This document shows, piece by piece, positions 9,414 to 21,097 of a stretch of DNA of 64,000 bases. Numbering within the stretch: position 1 is the first letter of the stretch; each line of letters opens with the position of its first letter. Source of the stretch: Maricaulaceae bacterium EIL42A08 (GTDB taxonomy: Bacteria; Pseudomonadota; Alphaproteobacteria; Caulobacterales; Maricaulaceae); contig JAMZNZ010000002.1 in NCBI GenBank assembly GCA_024178355.1, positions 1,221,501-1,285,500 of the forward strand. The letters are read 5' to 3'. The notes beneath the pieces are model-generated. The model made no database searches and was not told the DNA's origin. It saw only the letters and a list, made by a program, of their open reading frames with translations. A program made the translations under genes and the position numbers.

Positions 9414-10430
9414 CTAGCTAAAATCGTTATCCAGCACGATGCGATAGCGTGGAGAGCCATTTTTCAGCTTGTCCATGGCCGCATCGATCTGGCTCATGGG
9501 CATGCGTTCGACCATCGGGCTGATGTCGTGGCGAGCGCAGAAATCCAGCATGTCACGGATTGTTGCCGGGCTGCCGAGCGGCGAGCCGGAGACAGAGCGC
9601 TGGTTGGACAGAAGCTGGAAGGCGTGCGCCGGAATAGCGTTTGGCGGAATGCCCACGGTATGCAGGCGGCCGCGCGGACCGAGCGCGTTGAGATAAAGCT
9701 GCCAGTTCAGGTCCACAGCCACCGTGGTCAGGATGAAGTCGAAGCGTCCCGCTTCAGCCTGCAGCGCCTCTTCCGAACGGCTGTCGACGATCCGGTGCGC
9801 GCCAAGCTTTTTGGCTTCTTCAGCCTTCGCACCGGTGGAGGTAAAGGCGGTCACCTCACAGCCCCAGGCGTTGAGGAATTGAACCGCCAGGTGCCCCAGG
9901 CCGCCAATACCAACAACACCCACCTTGTCAGTCGGCTTCACGCCCATCTGGACAATCGGGTTGAACACGGTAATGCCGCCACAGAAGAGCGGGCCAGCGT
10001 CTTCAGGCTTCACGCCATCCGGCAGCTTGTTGGCCCAGCTGGCCTGCACGCGCACCTTTTCAGCAAAGCCGCCATGGCGTCCCACGGCAATCTGCTCCAC
10101 CGAGCCACACATATTGTGATCGCCATGCATGCAGGGATCACAGGTCAGGCAAGAGCGCGAAAACCAGCCAACACCCACCGTGTCGCCGGGCTTTAAATGC
10201 GTGACGTTGTCGCCAACCTGGGTGATCTTGCCAACCACCTCGTGCCCCGGGGTCAGTGGGTATTGGGAAATGCCCCACTCATCGGCCCACAAGGAGAGGT
10301 CGGAGTGGCACAGCCCACAGGCCATGACGTCAATCTCGACATCATCACCCTTCATGGGGCCCGGATCGTAAGAAATCTGTTCGAACTTTGCTCCCGCAGA
10401 CGGGGCAGACCAGGCGCGGATCATCGGCAT
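9414..10430 (-). CDS. Zinc-type NAD(P)-dependent alcohol dehydrogenase
   Basis: A 338-residue medium-chain dehydrogenase of the YahK/AdhC cinnamyl-alcohol type, oxidising primary alcohols or reducing aldehydes. Catalytic zinc ligands are in GLCHSDLSLW and GHEVVGKI, plus the Cys in PLFCGGI. The structural zinc site is CLTCDPCMHGDHNMC, with the classic spacing of four cysteines. The Rossmann loop is GVVGIGGLGHLAV. The length is a little short of the usual 345-350. The coenzyme preference is probably NADP(H), but the residue after the second beta-strand (STGAKAEEAKK) is only suggestive. It is monocistronic. Confidence 0.93.
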   Translation of the reverse strand: MPMIRAWSAPSAGAKFEQISYDPGPMKGDDVEIDVMACGLCHSDLSLWADEWGISQYPLTPGHEVVGKITQVGDNVTHLKPGDTVGVGWFSRSCLTCDPCMHGDHNMCGSVEQIAVGRHGGFAEKVRVQASWANKLPDGVKPEDAGPLFCGGITVFNPIVQMGVKPTDKVGVVGIGGLGHLAVQFLNAWGCEVTAFTSTGAKAEEAKKLGAHRIVDSRSEEALQAEAGRFDFILTTVAVDLNWQLYLNALGPRGRLHTVGIPPNAIPAHAFQLLSNQRSVSGSPLGSPATIRDMLDFCARHDISPMVERMPMSQIDAAMDKLKNGSPRYRIVLDNDFS

Positions 10431-10526
10431 CTCCCTTAAATTAATCTGACCGGGAGGATAGAGCGCTCTGGAAGTGCGTCTACGTAATAGAGTTACGAGT
10501 CACAGGGCTTTGTCAGGGTTTTCTTT

Positions 10527-10640
10527 CTGATGGTCCTTCGAGGCCCGTTTTAGGCTCGCACGTCGAAGATGAGGTCTTCATGAAGCTCCCACTTCCCTCA
10601 TCCTGAGGAGGTCTGTCAGGACTGTCTCGAAGGACGAACG
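10527..10640. repeat. REPIN-like palindromic repeat, copy 6
   Basis: Left unit TCTGATGGTCCTTCGAGGCC… ending in a degenerate CGTCGAAGATGAGG. Right unit CCTCATCCTGAGGAGG, then GACTGTCTCGAAGGACGAAC. The loop arm CGTTTTAGGCTCGCACG is diverged. It ends 3 bp before the stop of the DUF983 gene, the last gene of the oxidase operon, and could stabilise the 3' end of that long transcript. Confidence 0.82.
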
Positions 10641-10643
10641 CCC

Positions 10644-11006
10644 CTACTCGTCCAGCCGAGCCTCTTCAGCGTTGTTCTTGAATTGAAGCGTGTAAAGCGA
10701 GGCCTTGAAGGGGCGCAAGAGTACAAGGATCAGCGCAGTGGTGAGCGGCAACCAGAGCACCATGTGCAGCCAGATTGGCGGCGTCGCGGCAAGCTCTACC
10801 GCCAGCACCAGCGGCACGATGATCGCACCGACGAGGAATATGACGAAGACCGCTGCCCCATCACCGACATCCGCTTTTGCGAAGTCCTGGTCGCAGGAGG
10901 CACATCGGTCAGCCAGTTTAAGATAGCCAGAAAACAAAGAACCCCTTCCGCAGGCCGGGCATTTGCCCAGAAATCCTGCAAGGAAGGGGTTCGGTGTTTG
11001 GCTCAT
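10644..11006 (-). CDS. DUF983 membrane protein, oxidase operon
   Basis: A 120-residue protein of the DUF983 family. An N-terminal zinc-ribbon-like part has CPACGRGSLFSGYL and CASC (two pairs of Cys), followed by two membrane helices (AAVFVIFLVGAIIVPLVLAV and MVLWLPLTTALILVLLR). Family members are very often the last gene of the cytochrome c oxidase operon in alphaproteobacteria, as here, 23 bp after ctaE. The context suggests a role in metal or cofactor handling for the oxidase; this is inference, and the molecular function is not established. Confidence 0.9.
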   Translation of the reverse strand: MSQTPNPFLAGFLGKCPACGRGSLFSGYLKLADRCASCDQDFAKADVGDGAAVFVIFLVGAIIVPLVLAVELAATPPIWLHMVLWLPLTTALILVLLRPFKASLYTLQFKNNAEEARLDE

Positions 11007-11029
11007 GGGGCTTTATGGGCCCGCTGGCT

Positions 11030-11920
11030 TTACTGGAACGCCACGTAGACGAAGGCGAACAGGAAGAGCCAGACCACGTCCACGAAGTGCCAGTACCAGG
11101 CCGCGGCCTCCATGCCGAAATGCTTCTCTGGCGTGAAGTGACCAGCCAGCAGACGCAGCAGGCACACAGCCAGGAAGACGGTCCCGATCACCACGTGTGC
11201 ACCGTGGAAGCCCGTCGCCATGAAGAAGGTTGCGCCATAAAGATTGCCGTCAAAGGCAAAGTGGGCGTGGGTGTACTCATAGACCTGCAGCAGCGTGAAG
11301 CAGAAGCCCAGAGCCACCGTCAGGATCAGGCCCAGCGTCGCGCCCTTGCGATCACCATGCTGAAGTGCGTGGTGGGCCCAGGTCACGGTGGTGCCCGACA
11401 GAAGCAGGATCAGCGTGTTGATCAGCGGCAGGTGGAAGGGATCAAAGGTCTCCACACCCGGCGGCGGCCAGCTTTCCCAGCCGGAGAAGTCCGCGCCGAT
11501 GGCCGGTCCGTAGAAGCTCGCGCCAGCGCGCACTTCGTGGAAGAGCGCAGCTTCGAAGAACATCCAGAACCATGCCACGAAGAACATGATTTCAGAGACG
11601 ATGAACAGGATCATGCCGTAGCGAAGACCGAGATCCACGACAGGGGTGTGGTCGCCCTGGCGCGATTCCTTGATCACATCGCCCCACCAGCCAATCATCG
11701 TCCACAGGACAACCGCCAGACCCAGCAGGAGAACCGTGAAGGACCCCTTCTGCAGGAAGAAGTAGGCCCAGCTTTCAGCGTTGGTCGACAGACCCTTCAT
11801 CTGAATCACAGCGCCAATGGCCATGATGAAGGCACCCAGCGAGCCGGTGAAGGGCCACGGGCTCGGATCAACGAGGTGATAATCGTGTTTGACGGCACCC
11901 GCCATGAACGTCTCCTGCAC
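11030..11920 (-). CDS. ctaE: Cytochrome c oxidase subunit III
   Basis: A 296-residue integral membrane subunit with seven predicted helices. Recognisable blocks are KHDYHLVDPSPWPFTGSLGA at the N-terminus, WMFFEAALFHEV, GTTVTWAHHALQHGDRKGA, GFHGAHVVIGTVFLAVCLLR and the C-terminal AAWYWHFVDVVWLFLFAFVY. Subunit III has no redox centres; it stabilises subunit I and the proton uptake path. It lies after ctaG in the standard order and is the second-last gene of the operon. Confidence 0.97.
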   Translation of the reverse strand: MQETFMAGAVKHDYHLVDPSPWPFTGSLGAFIMAIGAVIQMKGLSTNAESWAYFFLQKGSFTVLLLGLAVVLWTMIGWWGDVIKESRQGDHTPVVDLGLRYGMILFIVSEIMFFVAWFWMFFEAALFHEVRAGASFYGPAIGADFSGWESWPPPGVETFDPFHLPLINTLILLLSGTTVTWAHHALQHGDRKGATLGLILTVALGFCFTLLQVYEYTHAHFAFDGNLYGATFFMATGFHGAHVVIGTVFLAVCLLRLLAGHFTPEKHFGMEAAAWYWHFVDVVWLFLFAFVYVAFQ

Positions 11921-11995
11921 GTCTATTCGGTTTGACCGATTGGGCGCGGTATAGCCCCGCCCGCCCCGGTCTTCAATTCAAGTTCCACACCTGCG

Positions 11996-12592
11996 TCAGG
12001 ACGCCTCGCCCGTACCGGCCATGGCCGATGCGGTCTCGTAGGCATCCTCGTCCCCGGCCTGCCAGAAGGTGTAGGACAGGGTCAGGGTCGTCACATCATC
12101 AAGGCGCTCTTCCTCATCCATCAGTGGATCGACAAAGAAGATCACCGGCATATCCATCGATTCTCCCGGCTGCAGCGTCTGCTCGGTAAAGCAGAAGCAT
12201 TCCAGCTTGGAAAAGTATGGCCCCACCTTGAACGGTGAGACATTGTAGCTGGCCACACCCGTCACCGGGCGGTCGGTCGTGTTGGTGGCGCGATAAAACG
12301 CCAGCGCAGTTTCACCCACACGCACCGTCATCTGGTTCTGCAGCGGCTCGAACTCCCACGGGAAGCCGCGGGCGTTGGATGCGCTGAACCGAACGGTAAC
12401 TTCCCGGTCAAGGATGGCCGAGGAATCGTACTGCGCGATCTGGGTCGTCCCGCCGTAGCCGGTCACCCGGCAGAACAGGTCGTAGATCGGCACAGCGGCA
12501 TAGGCCATGCCCACCATAGCCACGACGATCGCCGAACAGGTAACGAGGACCTTCTGGTTCTGATCGAGCCTGGAAAAAAGCTTGCCCACCAT
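11996..12592 (-). CDS. ctaG: Cytochrome c oxidase assembly protein CtaG/Cox11
   Basis: A 198-residue copper chaperone that delivers Cu to the CuB site of subunit I. One N-terminal membrane anchor (VLVTCSAIVVAMVGMAYAAV) is followed by VPIYDLFCRVTGYGGTTQ, then an immunoglobulin-like periplasmic domain with the diagnostic FSKLECFCFTEQTL (CFCF copper-binding pair) and MPVIFFVDP. ATG 12592 is chosen because AGGG lies seven bases upstream. An in-frame ATG at 12613 overlaps the preceding gene by 14 bp and would add seven Arg-rich residues. Confidence 0.95.
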   Translation of the reverse strand: MVGKLFSRLDQNQKVLVTCSAIVVAMVGMAYAAVPIYDLFCRVTGYGGTTQIAQYDSSAILDREVTVRFSASNARGFPWEFEPLQNQMTVRVGETALAFYRATNTTDRPVTGVASYNVSPFKVGPYFSKLECFCFTEQTLQPGESMDMPVIFFVDPLMDEEERLDDVTTLTLSYTFWQAGDEDAYETASAMAGTGEAS

Positions 12593-12599
12593 CTTTGCC

Positions 12600-12818
12600 C
12601 TACGCCCCCGCATTATAGTTGGAGGACAGGCGCAGCATGGTGGTCACCGCGATCAGCACGGCAAACGCCACCAGGCTGACCGCAATCATCATATTGCGGC
12701 GCTTGCGAGCGGCTTCTTCTTCCGGCGTCAGCTTCACTGTCTCGGTGAATTCTGAGTACGGCTTGGCTTCTTCAGCTTCGGCCTTCGGGGCTTCAGTTTC
12801 GTTCGTCGGCTCAGTCAT
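12600..12818 (-). CDS. CoxF-like small single-pass protein of the oxidase operon
   Basis: A 72-residue protein: an acidic N-terminus (TEPTNETEAPKAEAEEAKPY), a short basic stretch (AARKRRN), one membrane helix (MIAVSLVAFAVLIAVTTML) and a short periplasmic end. Small genes of this kind between ctaB and ctaG in alphaproteobacteria are called CoxF and are thought to help oxidase assembly. The assignment rests on position and topology rather than on motifs. It starts 3 bp after the ctaB stop and its end nearly touches ctaG, so the three are translated together. Confidence 0.8.
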   Translation of the reverse strand: MTEPTNETEAPKAEAEEAKPYSEFTETVKLTPEEEAARKRRNMMIAVSLVAFAVLIAVTTMLRLSSNYNAGA

Positions 12819-12821
12819 GAC

Positions 12822-13829
12822 TTAGCCTCCAAAGCTCGGCAGCGCCCAGAACGCGCCTGCGCCATGCTCAACAAGCAGGGCCGCAAACAGCAGCGTCAGA
12901 TGGGCGATGGAATAGGCAAACAGGTCGCGCGCGGCCTTGTCGCCAGCACGCACTGCATAGAGCTCGTCTTCGGCGTTGTTGCCGTCACCGGCGCGCGAGT
13001 TGAAGACCCGCAATGCAAGCAGTGCAAACAACGCCCCGCCCAGGACCACAGCGCCGGTGTAGACCAGACCGCCCAGCCCGGTTAGCACCGGTCCCGCGGT
13101 GGCGGCCAGATAGAGCCCTGTGTAGAACAGGATCTGCTGCCGCGTAGACTTTGCGCCCTTGGCCACAGGCATCATCGGCACGCCGGCTGCGGAGTAGTCG
13201 CCCGACTTATAGAGCGCCAACGCCCAGCTGTGCGGCGGCGTCCACAGGAAGATAATGGCGAATAGAAGCAGGCTATCCAGCGTGATCGTGCCGGTCACAG
13301 CTGCCCAGCCGATCATGGGAGGGAAAGCGCCAGCAGCGCCCCCAATCACGATATTCTGAGGCGTCGAGCGCTTCAGCCACATCGTATAAATCACGCAGTA
13401 GAAAAAGATCGAAAACGCCAGCAGGCCCGCAGCCACATAATTGGTAGCCAGCGCCATCAGCAGGACCGAGCCAAGGCTCATCACACCTGCAAAGACATAG
13501 GCCTCTTCACGCGGCACACGACCGGTGGGAACCGGACGACGACGAGTGCGCTTCATCACTGCGTCGATGTCTGCGTCATAGGCCATGTTGAACGCGCCAG
13601 CCGCACCGGCACCCACTGCGATACAAAGGATCGCAATCGCAGCGGCAATCGGGTTCATGGAGCCCGGCGCGGCCACCAGCCCGGCAAGGCCGGTAAACAC
13701 CACCAGCGTCATCACGCGCGGCTTCATAAGCGAGACATAGTCACGCCAGTCGGCCAGCGTCGAAGACGCGCGGGGCGACGCCGCGTGAACGGCGTCGCCC
13801 TTGACGGTGTCAGCAGAAGTGTCGGTCAC
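12822..13829 (-). CDS. ctaB: Protoheme IX farnesyltransferase (heme o synthase)
   Basis: A 335-residue polytopic prenyltransferase of the UbiA superfamily. It adds a farnesyl group to heme b to make heme o, the precursor of heme a for the oxidase. The first Asp-rich motif is NMAYDADIDAVMKRTRRRPV, and the second region is ALYKSGDYSAAGVPMMPV with K, D and Y conserved. Around eight or nine hydrophobic segments are visible. The N-terminus carries about 25 extra soluble residues. It is placed directly after ctaD, the usual order. Confidence 0.96.
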   Translation of the reverse strand: MTDTSADTVKGDAVHAASPRASSTLADWRDYVSLMKPRVMTLVVFTGLAGLVAAPGSMNPIAAAIAILCIAVGAGAAGAFNMAYDADIDAVMKRTRRRPVPTGRVPREEAYVFAGVMSLGSVLLMALATNYVAAGLLAFSIFFYCVIYTMWLKRSTPQNIVIGGAAGAFPPMIGWAAVTGTITLDSLLLFAIIFLWTPPHSWALALYKSGDYSAAGVPMMPVAKGAKSTRQQILFYTGLYLAATAGPVLTGLGGLVYTGAVVLGGALFALLALRVFNSRAGDGNNAEDELYAVRAGDKAARDLFAYSIAHLTLLFAALLVEHGAGAFWALPSFGG

Positions 13830-13871
13830 GTCGGTGCGTTTCCAATCTCAGCTTACAGTTAAGTCCAACGC

Positions 13872-16369
<2,498 letters not shown>

Positions 16370-16624
16370 AACTCCCCCAAGGAGGCTTGAGTGTGTCTTC
16401 ACGACGAAGCACCGGTGTGGCGCGTTCATCGAATTGCGGCGGAATATAGGGCCGCCACCCTGTGCTGTCAGCGCGGTATAAGCGCCATATTGTCGCGATG
16501 CCTAGTGTTTTTTCAGGTGCATAAATCTGGCGCGCTCCTCGGCGGAGCCCGCGGTAACGATTGCAATTTCCTTAAGCATCTGGCTCACTGCTCGCCTCGG
16601 CAACACAGCAATGAGGGGGTTGTG
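16370..16624. promoter_or_regulatory. Divergent promoter region of ctaC and the TPR gene
   Basis: The 255-bp gap between the divergent starts of ctaC and the TPR gene must hold the oxidase operon promoter. A TATA-like AATATAGG occurs at 16442-16449, and GAGGGGG precedes the TPR start with about seven bases spacing. I cannot assign definite -35/-10 pairs or a regulator site. Confidence 0.4.
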
Positions 16625-17281
16625 ATGCAGTCGACCCAAGAAAATAAGAACAAAAACAAATCGTTGGTTAGCTTTTGTGTCGGCGGCGCATGCGGGCTGG
16701 GAGCGGCTTTGGCCTTCTCAGTAGCGGTCGCATTTGCCATGACCGGCGGCGCTTTGGGCCAGGAAGACCCAGCGCAGCGAGCGGCTTTTGCATCGGCATT
16801 GGCCGACTGCGAATCTGCAGCGTTTTCAGGCGATAACAGCGGACGAGCCATCGGAGCCTGCGACTCAGTGTTGCGGTCAGCCGAATTGGGCGATGAAACG
16901 CGCGCGCGTGTACTGGCCAATCGCGGTGCCATCGCCGTTCGCCGCGGCGAGGCCGGGCCGGCGCTGGGCGATCTGGAAGAGGCTGTAAGGCTTAATCCTG
17001 AAATGGCCGAAGCATGGCTATCTCTGTCGGGTGCGCGCATCATCGCAGGGCGTTTGAACCCGGCAATTGATGCGGCACAGACAGCCTTGTCACTGGACGT
17101 TAGCCAGCCCGCGCTGGCGCATTTTAATATCGCGATTGCCCATGAGCAGGCCGGACGTCTCGATCTGGCTTATGCATCTTACGTGGAAGCTGCATCCCTG
17201 GCCCCGGACGATTCGCGCCTTGCGGCTCAGCCTGGGCGCTTCCGCCAGCACCAGACCCAGCCTGCCCAGGCCGGCAAGTAA
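16625..17281 (+). CDS. Membrane-anchored/secreted tetratricopeptide-repeat protein
   Basis: A 218-residue protein with a Lys/Asn-rich start (STQENKNKNK), one hydrophobic segment (LGAALAFSVAVAFAMTGGAL) that is either a signal peptide or an anchor, then three or so TPR units such as AEAWLSLSGARIIAGRLNPA and LAHFNIAIAHEQAGRLDLA. TPR proteins act as scaffolds, so its partner is unknown. The start is fixed by GAGGGGG seven bases upstream. It lies between ctaC and tldD; the order is like that of other alphaproteobacteria except for this gene. Confidence 0.8.
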   Translation: MQSTQENKNKNKSLVSFCVGGACGLGAALAFSVAVAFAMTGGALGQEDPAQRAAFASALADCESAAFSGDNSGRAIGACDSVLRSAELGDETRARVLANRGAIAVRRGEAGPALGDLEEAVRLNPEMAEAWLSLSGARIIAGRLNPAIDAAQTALSLDVSQPALAHFNIAIAHEQAGRLDLAYASYVEAASLAPDDSRLAAQPGRFRQHQTQPAQAGK

Positions 17282-17388
17282 GGTTTCGAGGTGCGGGCTG
17301 GCCTCGCACCTTGGGCTTCGGCACTCTATCTTGTCAAAGAGACAAGACGACTCTGCTTTTCTGAGCCGACCGATGGAGCGCGCCTGCC

Positions 17389-18801
17389 ATGACCACAGAT
17401 CCCTTTGCCGCCTTTGAGTTTGATGCTGAAGACGCAAGCCGCGTCCTGGCAGAGAATCTGGTGGGCGCTGACGACGGTGAGCTGTTCCTGGAGACAAGCG
17501 CCTCTGAAAGCCTGGCTTTTGATGATGGCCGCCTGAAGGTCGCCAACTTTGACACGACGCGCGGCTTTGGCCTTCGCGGCGTATTTGGCGAGCGCACAGG
17601 CTTTGCCCACTCCTCCGATCCGAGCCTTGCTGCGCTGAAGCGCGCCGGTGAAACCGCGTCTGCGGCCCGCAAGGGCGCCAACGCGATCATGGCCCCAGCC
17701 CCGGCGCGGACAAACCGCCTTCTTTATGAAGACGTGGATGTCATCGGCGCGCCCGGCTTTGAAGCCAAGGCGGCATTGCTGGCGGAAATTGATGCTTATG
17801 CCCGTGCGGCTGACCCTGAAGTCGTGCAAGTAGCCTGCTCGCTGTCCGGCTCTCGTCGGGTTATCGGGATCGTGCGGGCTGACGGTGATATGCGCGCCGA
17901 AGTGCGTCCGCTTGTTCGCCTCAATGTCTCAGTGACGGTTGAGCGCGACGGCCGACGCGAGACCGGCTCGGCGGGTGCAGGCGGTCGGGCGGCCTTTGAA
18001 AACTGGCTCGCCCCTGAAAAGTGGAAAGAGCTGACCGACGAAGCGCTGCGCGTGGCCAAGGTCAATCTTGTTGCGGTCGATGCGCCAGCTGGCGAATGGG
18101 ACATGGTGCTCGGGCCGGGCTGGCCGGCCGTGCTGCTTCACGAAGCGGTGGGCCATGGTCTTGAAGGCGACTTTAACCGCAAGGGCACCAGCGCCTTCGC
18201 CGGCCGCGTTGGCGAACAGGTTGCGGCCAAGGGCGTGACCATCGTGGACGACGGTACCATACCCGACCGACGCGGTTCGCTCAGCTTTGACGATGAGGGC
18301 ACGCCGTCCAACCGCACCGTGCTGATCGAGGACGGGATACTGAAAGGCTACATGCAGGACCGACAGAATGCGCGTCTTATGGGTGTGGACCCAACCGGCA
18401 ATGGTCGCCGGGAAAGCTATGCCCACCCGCCCATGCCGCGCATGACCAACACGATCATGGAGTCTGGTAACGCTGATCCTGAAGAAATCCTCGGCGGGCT
18501 GGAAGACGGCGTCTTTGCCAAGAATTTTGGTGGCGGGCAGGTGGATATCACCTCTGGCAAATTCGTCTTCCGCTGCACCGAGGCCTATCGCGTTCGCAAG
18601 GGCAAGATTGAAGAACCGATCAAGGGCGCAACCCTGATCGGGGATGGCCCGACGTCCCTGACCAAGATCAGCCAGGTGGGCAACGACATGGCACTCGATC
18701 CTGGCGTTGGCACCTGCGGCAAGGCTGGTCAGGGTGTGCCGGTCGGCGTGGGCCAGCCCACGTTGCGCGTGGACGGGATCACGCTCGGCGGTACTGGGTA
18801 G
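17389..18801 (+). CDS. tldD: Metalloprotease TldD
   Basis: A 470-residue TldD/PmbA-family zinc peptidase. The metal-binding HEAVGH (residues 251-256, HExxxH) is followed by GLEGDFNRKGTSAFAG and by DDEGTPSNRTVLIEDG, with GKAGQGVPVGVGQPTLRVDG at the C-terminus. TldD with its partner TldE (PmbA) degrades unfolded peptides and matures some modified peptides; tldE is not in this window. In alphaproteobacteria tldD is commonly next to the ctaC operon, as seen here, which supports the assignment. Confidence 0.96.
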   Translation: MTTDPFAAFEFDAEDASRVLAENLVGADDGELFLETSASESLAFDDGRLKVANFDTTRGFGLRGVFGERTGFAHSSDPSLAALKRAGETASAARKGANAIMAPAPARTNRLLYEDVDVIGAPGFEAKAALLAEIDAYARAADPEVVQVACSLSGSRRVIGIVRADGDMRAEVRPLVRLNVSVTVERDGRRETGSAGAGGRAAFENWLAPEKWKELTDEALRVAKVNLVAVDAPAGEWDMVLGPGWPAVLLHEAVGHGLEGDFNRKGTSAFAGRVGEQVAAKGVTIVDDGTIPDRRGSLSFDDEGTPSNRTVLIEDGILKGYMQDRQNARLMGVDPTGNGRRESYAHPPMPRMTNTIMESGNADPEEILGGLEDGVFAKNFGGGQVDITSGKFVFRCTEAYRVRKGKIEEPIKGATLIGDGPTSLTKISQVGNDMALDPGVGTCGKAGQGVPVGVGQPTLRVDGITLGGTG

Positions 18802-18844
18802 GTTCACTCCCACCTTCCCAAAACATGACAAATCGTAAGGTTTC

Positions 18845-18858
18845 TCACACAGGCGTGA
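18845..18858. promoter_or_regulatory. Candidate operator upstream of the first TonB-like receptor
   Basis: TCACAC-AG-GCGTGA is an imperfect inverted repeat with a two-base spacer. A perfect version, TCACAC-AA-GTGTGA, precedes the paralogue at 21084. Both are followed by the shared block ACCGAAAGG (18867 and 21127). The 5' gaps differ by 21 bp, about two helical turns. No regulator is identified. Confidence 0.35.
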
Positions 18859-18957
18859 CGCGTCTGACCGAAAGGTAACAAGCCTTTCGCGCAGAAGTGC
18901 GTATGACTAGCTCCCACGAGAATTCGTAAATTCGATCAATTATTTGGGACGCTGCTC

Positions 18958-21057
18958 ATGTCTGTGCGCCTTGCCGCTTCGCTCGCCCTGTCGGTGAGCG
19001 TCACCGCCCTCTCCTTGCCTGCTCACGCCCAGGAGGCTACCCCGCCCGCAACCCGCGCGAACACCGCGATCATCGGATATGAAGCGGTCTTTTTCGACCA
19101 GTTTGCGCCTGTCACAGCACTTGACATGATCAGCCGCCTGCCGGGCTTTTCACTCAATGATGGCGACACTCAAAGCCGGGGCCTCGCTGACGCGTTCGGC
19201 AATCTTCTTATCAATGGAGCGCGCCCCTCAGACAAGTCGATTGGCCTTGGCACAATTTTGAGCCGCATCCCTGCCGACCAGGTGCTCTCCATCCAGCTGA
19301 TCCGCGAACCGGTCCCAGAATATGAAATGCGCGGCCATGGCCAGCTGGCGAACGTGATCCTGCGCGAATCCAGCGGCATGGCGTCCTCCTTTGATGCGCG
19401 CATCAACTATTTCAACGGCCAGCGCCTCGGCAGCCGAGTCCAGGGTTCGGTGACGCGCAGCTTTGGCGATCTGGAGCTGACCGGCGCGCTGACCGTGAAC
19501 TGGCGCGGCCCGCGGGTTCTGCGCGAAGACCGCGACTTCAATGCTGACGGGTCGCCCATTCAGGAAGCCTACGACTCTGAGCAGCGCACCTTCCGCTCAC
19601 TGATGCCATCTTTCTCGGTAGTCACACCGCTGGGGGCCAACACCCGACTTCGCGTCAACACCTCTGGTGAGGTCTGGGACTGGAACCGCCGCCAGCGTAC
19701 CGAAGTTTATGTACCGACCCGCGACACCAGCCCACTAAGCCGATTTGAAGTGCTGGACACTCGAAATGAAGGCTGGTTCTTCAGCACCACCGCCACGCTG
19801 AACCATGACTTCTCCGACGCTTTATCCTCACAGACTGTGCTTCTGGTCAGCCGTGACGGACAGGATAATCAACCTGAAACCTTCACGACCTTTGATCCGG
19901 TGTCCATCACCGACCAGGTGGTTGTGGACTTTGCCAATGAGGGTGAGGAAACCGCGCTGCGCCAGAACCTCACCTGGACCGTGAATGATCGCCATAGCCT
20001 GGAATTTGGGGCCGAGGCGGCCTTCAACGCCAACGAAAACGAGCTCGCCCTTTCCGAACTATCGGGCGGTGTCCTGGTGCCGATTGACTTGCCTGTGGCC
20101 AGCACGCGGGTGGAAGAGCGGCGCAGTGAGCTTTCAGTGCGCCACGTCTGGGGCGTGACTGAGCGGTTGAGCCTGGAATCCGGGCTTCGCTACGAGACCT
20201 CCGAGATCAGTCAGTCCGGCGATGCTGAGCAGGAGACGAGTTTCTCGTTCCTGAAGCCTGAAATCAGCCTGACCTGGCGGCCGACCGATCAACGACGCTG
20301 GCGATTTGCTCTGGAGCGCAATGTTGATCAGCTCAGCTTTGGCAAGTTTGCAAGCTCGGTCGATCTGACCTCTGAGCAGATCAATGTCGGCAATCCGGAT
20401 TACAGACCCCAGACAGACTGGACGCTCGAAGCCCAGCTTGAGCAACGCTTTGGCGAGGACGCCTCTGCGACAGTTACCGTGGGTCGGGTCTGGGTGCAGG
20501 ATCTTGATGACTTCATTGTAGTCAGCGACGGCAACGGAAATGTGTTTGATGCGCCGGGCAATATCGGAAACGGGACGCTGGACCGGGTTACCCTTGAATG
20601 GACGACACCGCTGGATCGGCTGGGCCTCAGAAACGCGACGTTGGACGGCTTCCTGGAGTGGTACAACTCCAACGTCACCGACCCAGTGACCGGGCTTGAT
20701 CGCGCCTGGTCCGGCATTCGCGAATGGGAAACCCGCCTTGATTTCCGCCAGACCTTCCCTGAAAGCCAGGTGGCCTGGGGCTGGGATTATTTCTGGCTCT
20801 CCGACGGTGCCGTTTATCGCGCCCGAGAGTTCCGCGAACTCACCTTTCCCAAAGGCGACTTCGACATCTATGTAGAAACCACGCGCTGGTTTGGCCTGAC
20901 CACCCGGCTCGGGGCTGACTTTATCTTTGACAGTCCAGAAGAAATGCGCCGCACCTTCTACACCGGCTCGCGGGCCGATGGCGTCATTTCACGGGTCAGA
21001 GAAACCGAGGCCAAGCAAGGGGTGACAGCCTATCTTCAGGTGCGCGGGGCGTTTTAA
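18958..21057 (+). CDS. TonB-dependent receptor-like outer-membrane barrel (A)
   Basis: A 699-residue protein with a signal peptide (LAASLALSVSVTALSLPAHA) and a plug-domain region of about 120 residues (TALDMISRLPGFSLNDGD, GNLLINGARPSDKS, VLSIQLIREP). A long beta-barrel follows, with GNPDYRPQTDWTLEAQLEQR and a terminal Phe (…VRGAF) as expected for BamA-dependent barrels. The plug differs from classical siderophore receptors; no clear TonB box is seen after the signal peptide. It is paralogous over its full length to the next gene. The ligand is unknown; a peptide or other oligomer is possible given the adjacent protease. Confidence 0.85.
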   Translation: MSVRLAASLALSVSVTALSLPAHAQEATPPATRANTAIIGYEAVFFDQFAPVTALDMISRLPGFSLNDGDTQSRGLADAFGNLLINGARPSDKSIGLGTILSRIPADQVLSIQLIREPVPEYEMRGHGQLANVILRESSGMASSFDARINYFNGQRLGSRVQGSVTRSFGDLELTGALTVNWRGPRVLREDRDFNADGSPIQEAYDSEQRTFRSLMPSFSVVTPLGANTRLRVNTSGEVWDWNRRQRTEVYVPTRDTSPLSRFEVLDTRNEGWFFSTTATLNHDFSDALSSQTVLLVSRDGQDNQPETFTTFDPVSITDQVVVDFANEGEETALRQNLTWTVNDRHSLEFGAEAAFNANENELALSELSGGVLVPIDLPVASTRVEERRSELSVRHVWGVTERLSLESGLRYETSEISQSGDAEQETSFSFLKPEISLTWRPTDQRRWRFALERNVDQLSFGKFASSVDLTSEQINVGNPDYRPQTDWTLEAQLEQRFGEDASATVTVGRVWVQDLDDFIVVSDGNGNVFDAPGNIGNGTLDRVTLEWTTPLDRLGLRNATLDGFLEWYNSNVTDPVTGLDRAWSGIREWETRLDFRQTFPESQVAWGWDYFWLSDGAVYRAREFRELTFPKGDFDIYVETTRWFGLTTRLGADFIFDSPEEMRRTFYTGSRADGVISRVRETEAKQGVTAYLQVRGAF

Positions 21058-21083
21058 CCGCTCCGCCTTTCGCGGGCGCAACA

Positions 21084-21097
21084 TCACACAAGTGTGA
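21084..21097. promoter_or_regulatory. Candidate operator upstream of the second TonB-like receptor
   Basis: TCACAC-AA-GTGTGA is a perfect six-base inverted repeat with a two-base centre, 71 bp before the start of receptor B. It shares arms with the site at 18845. It could be a repressor or activator site common to both receptors. Confidence 0.4.

Noticed and set aside
9381-10196. A 271-codon plus-strand frame opposite the alcohol dehydrogenase
   Set aside because: The dehydrogenase zinc motifs on the minus strand are unambiguous; the opposite frame starts inside a palindromic repeat.
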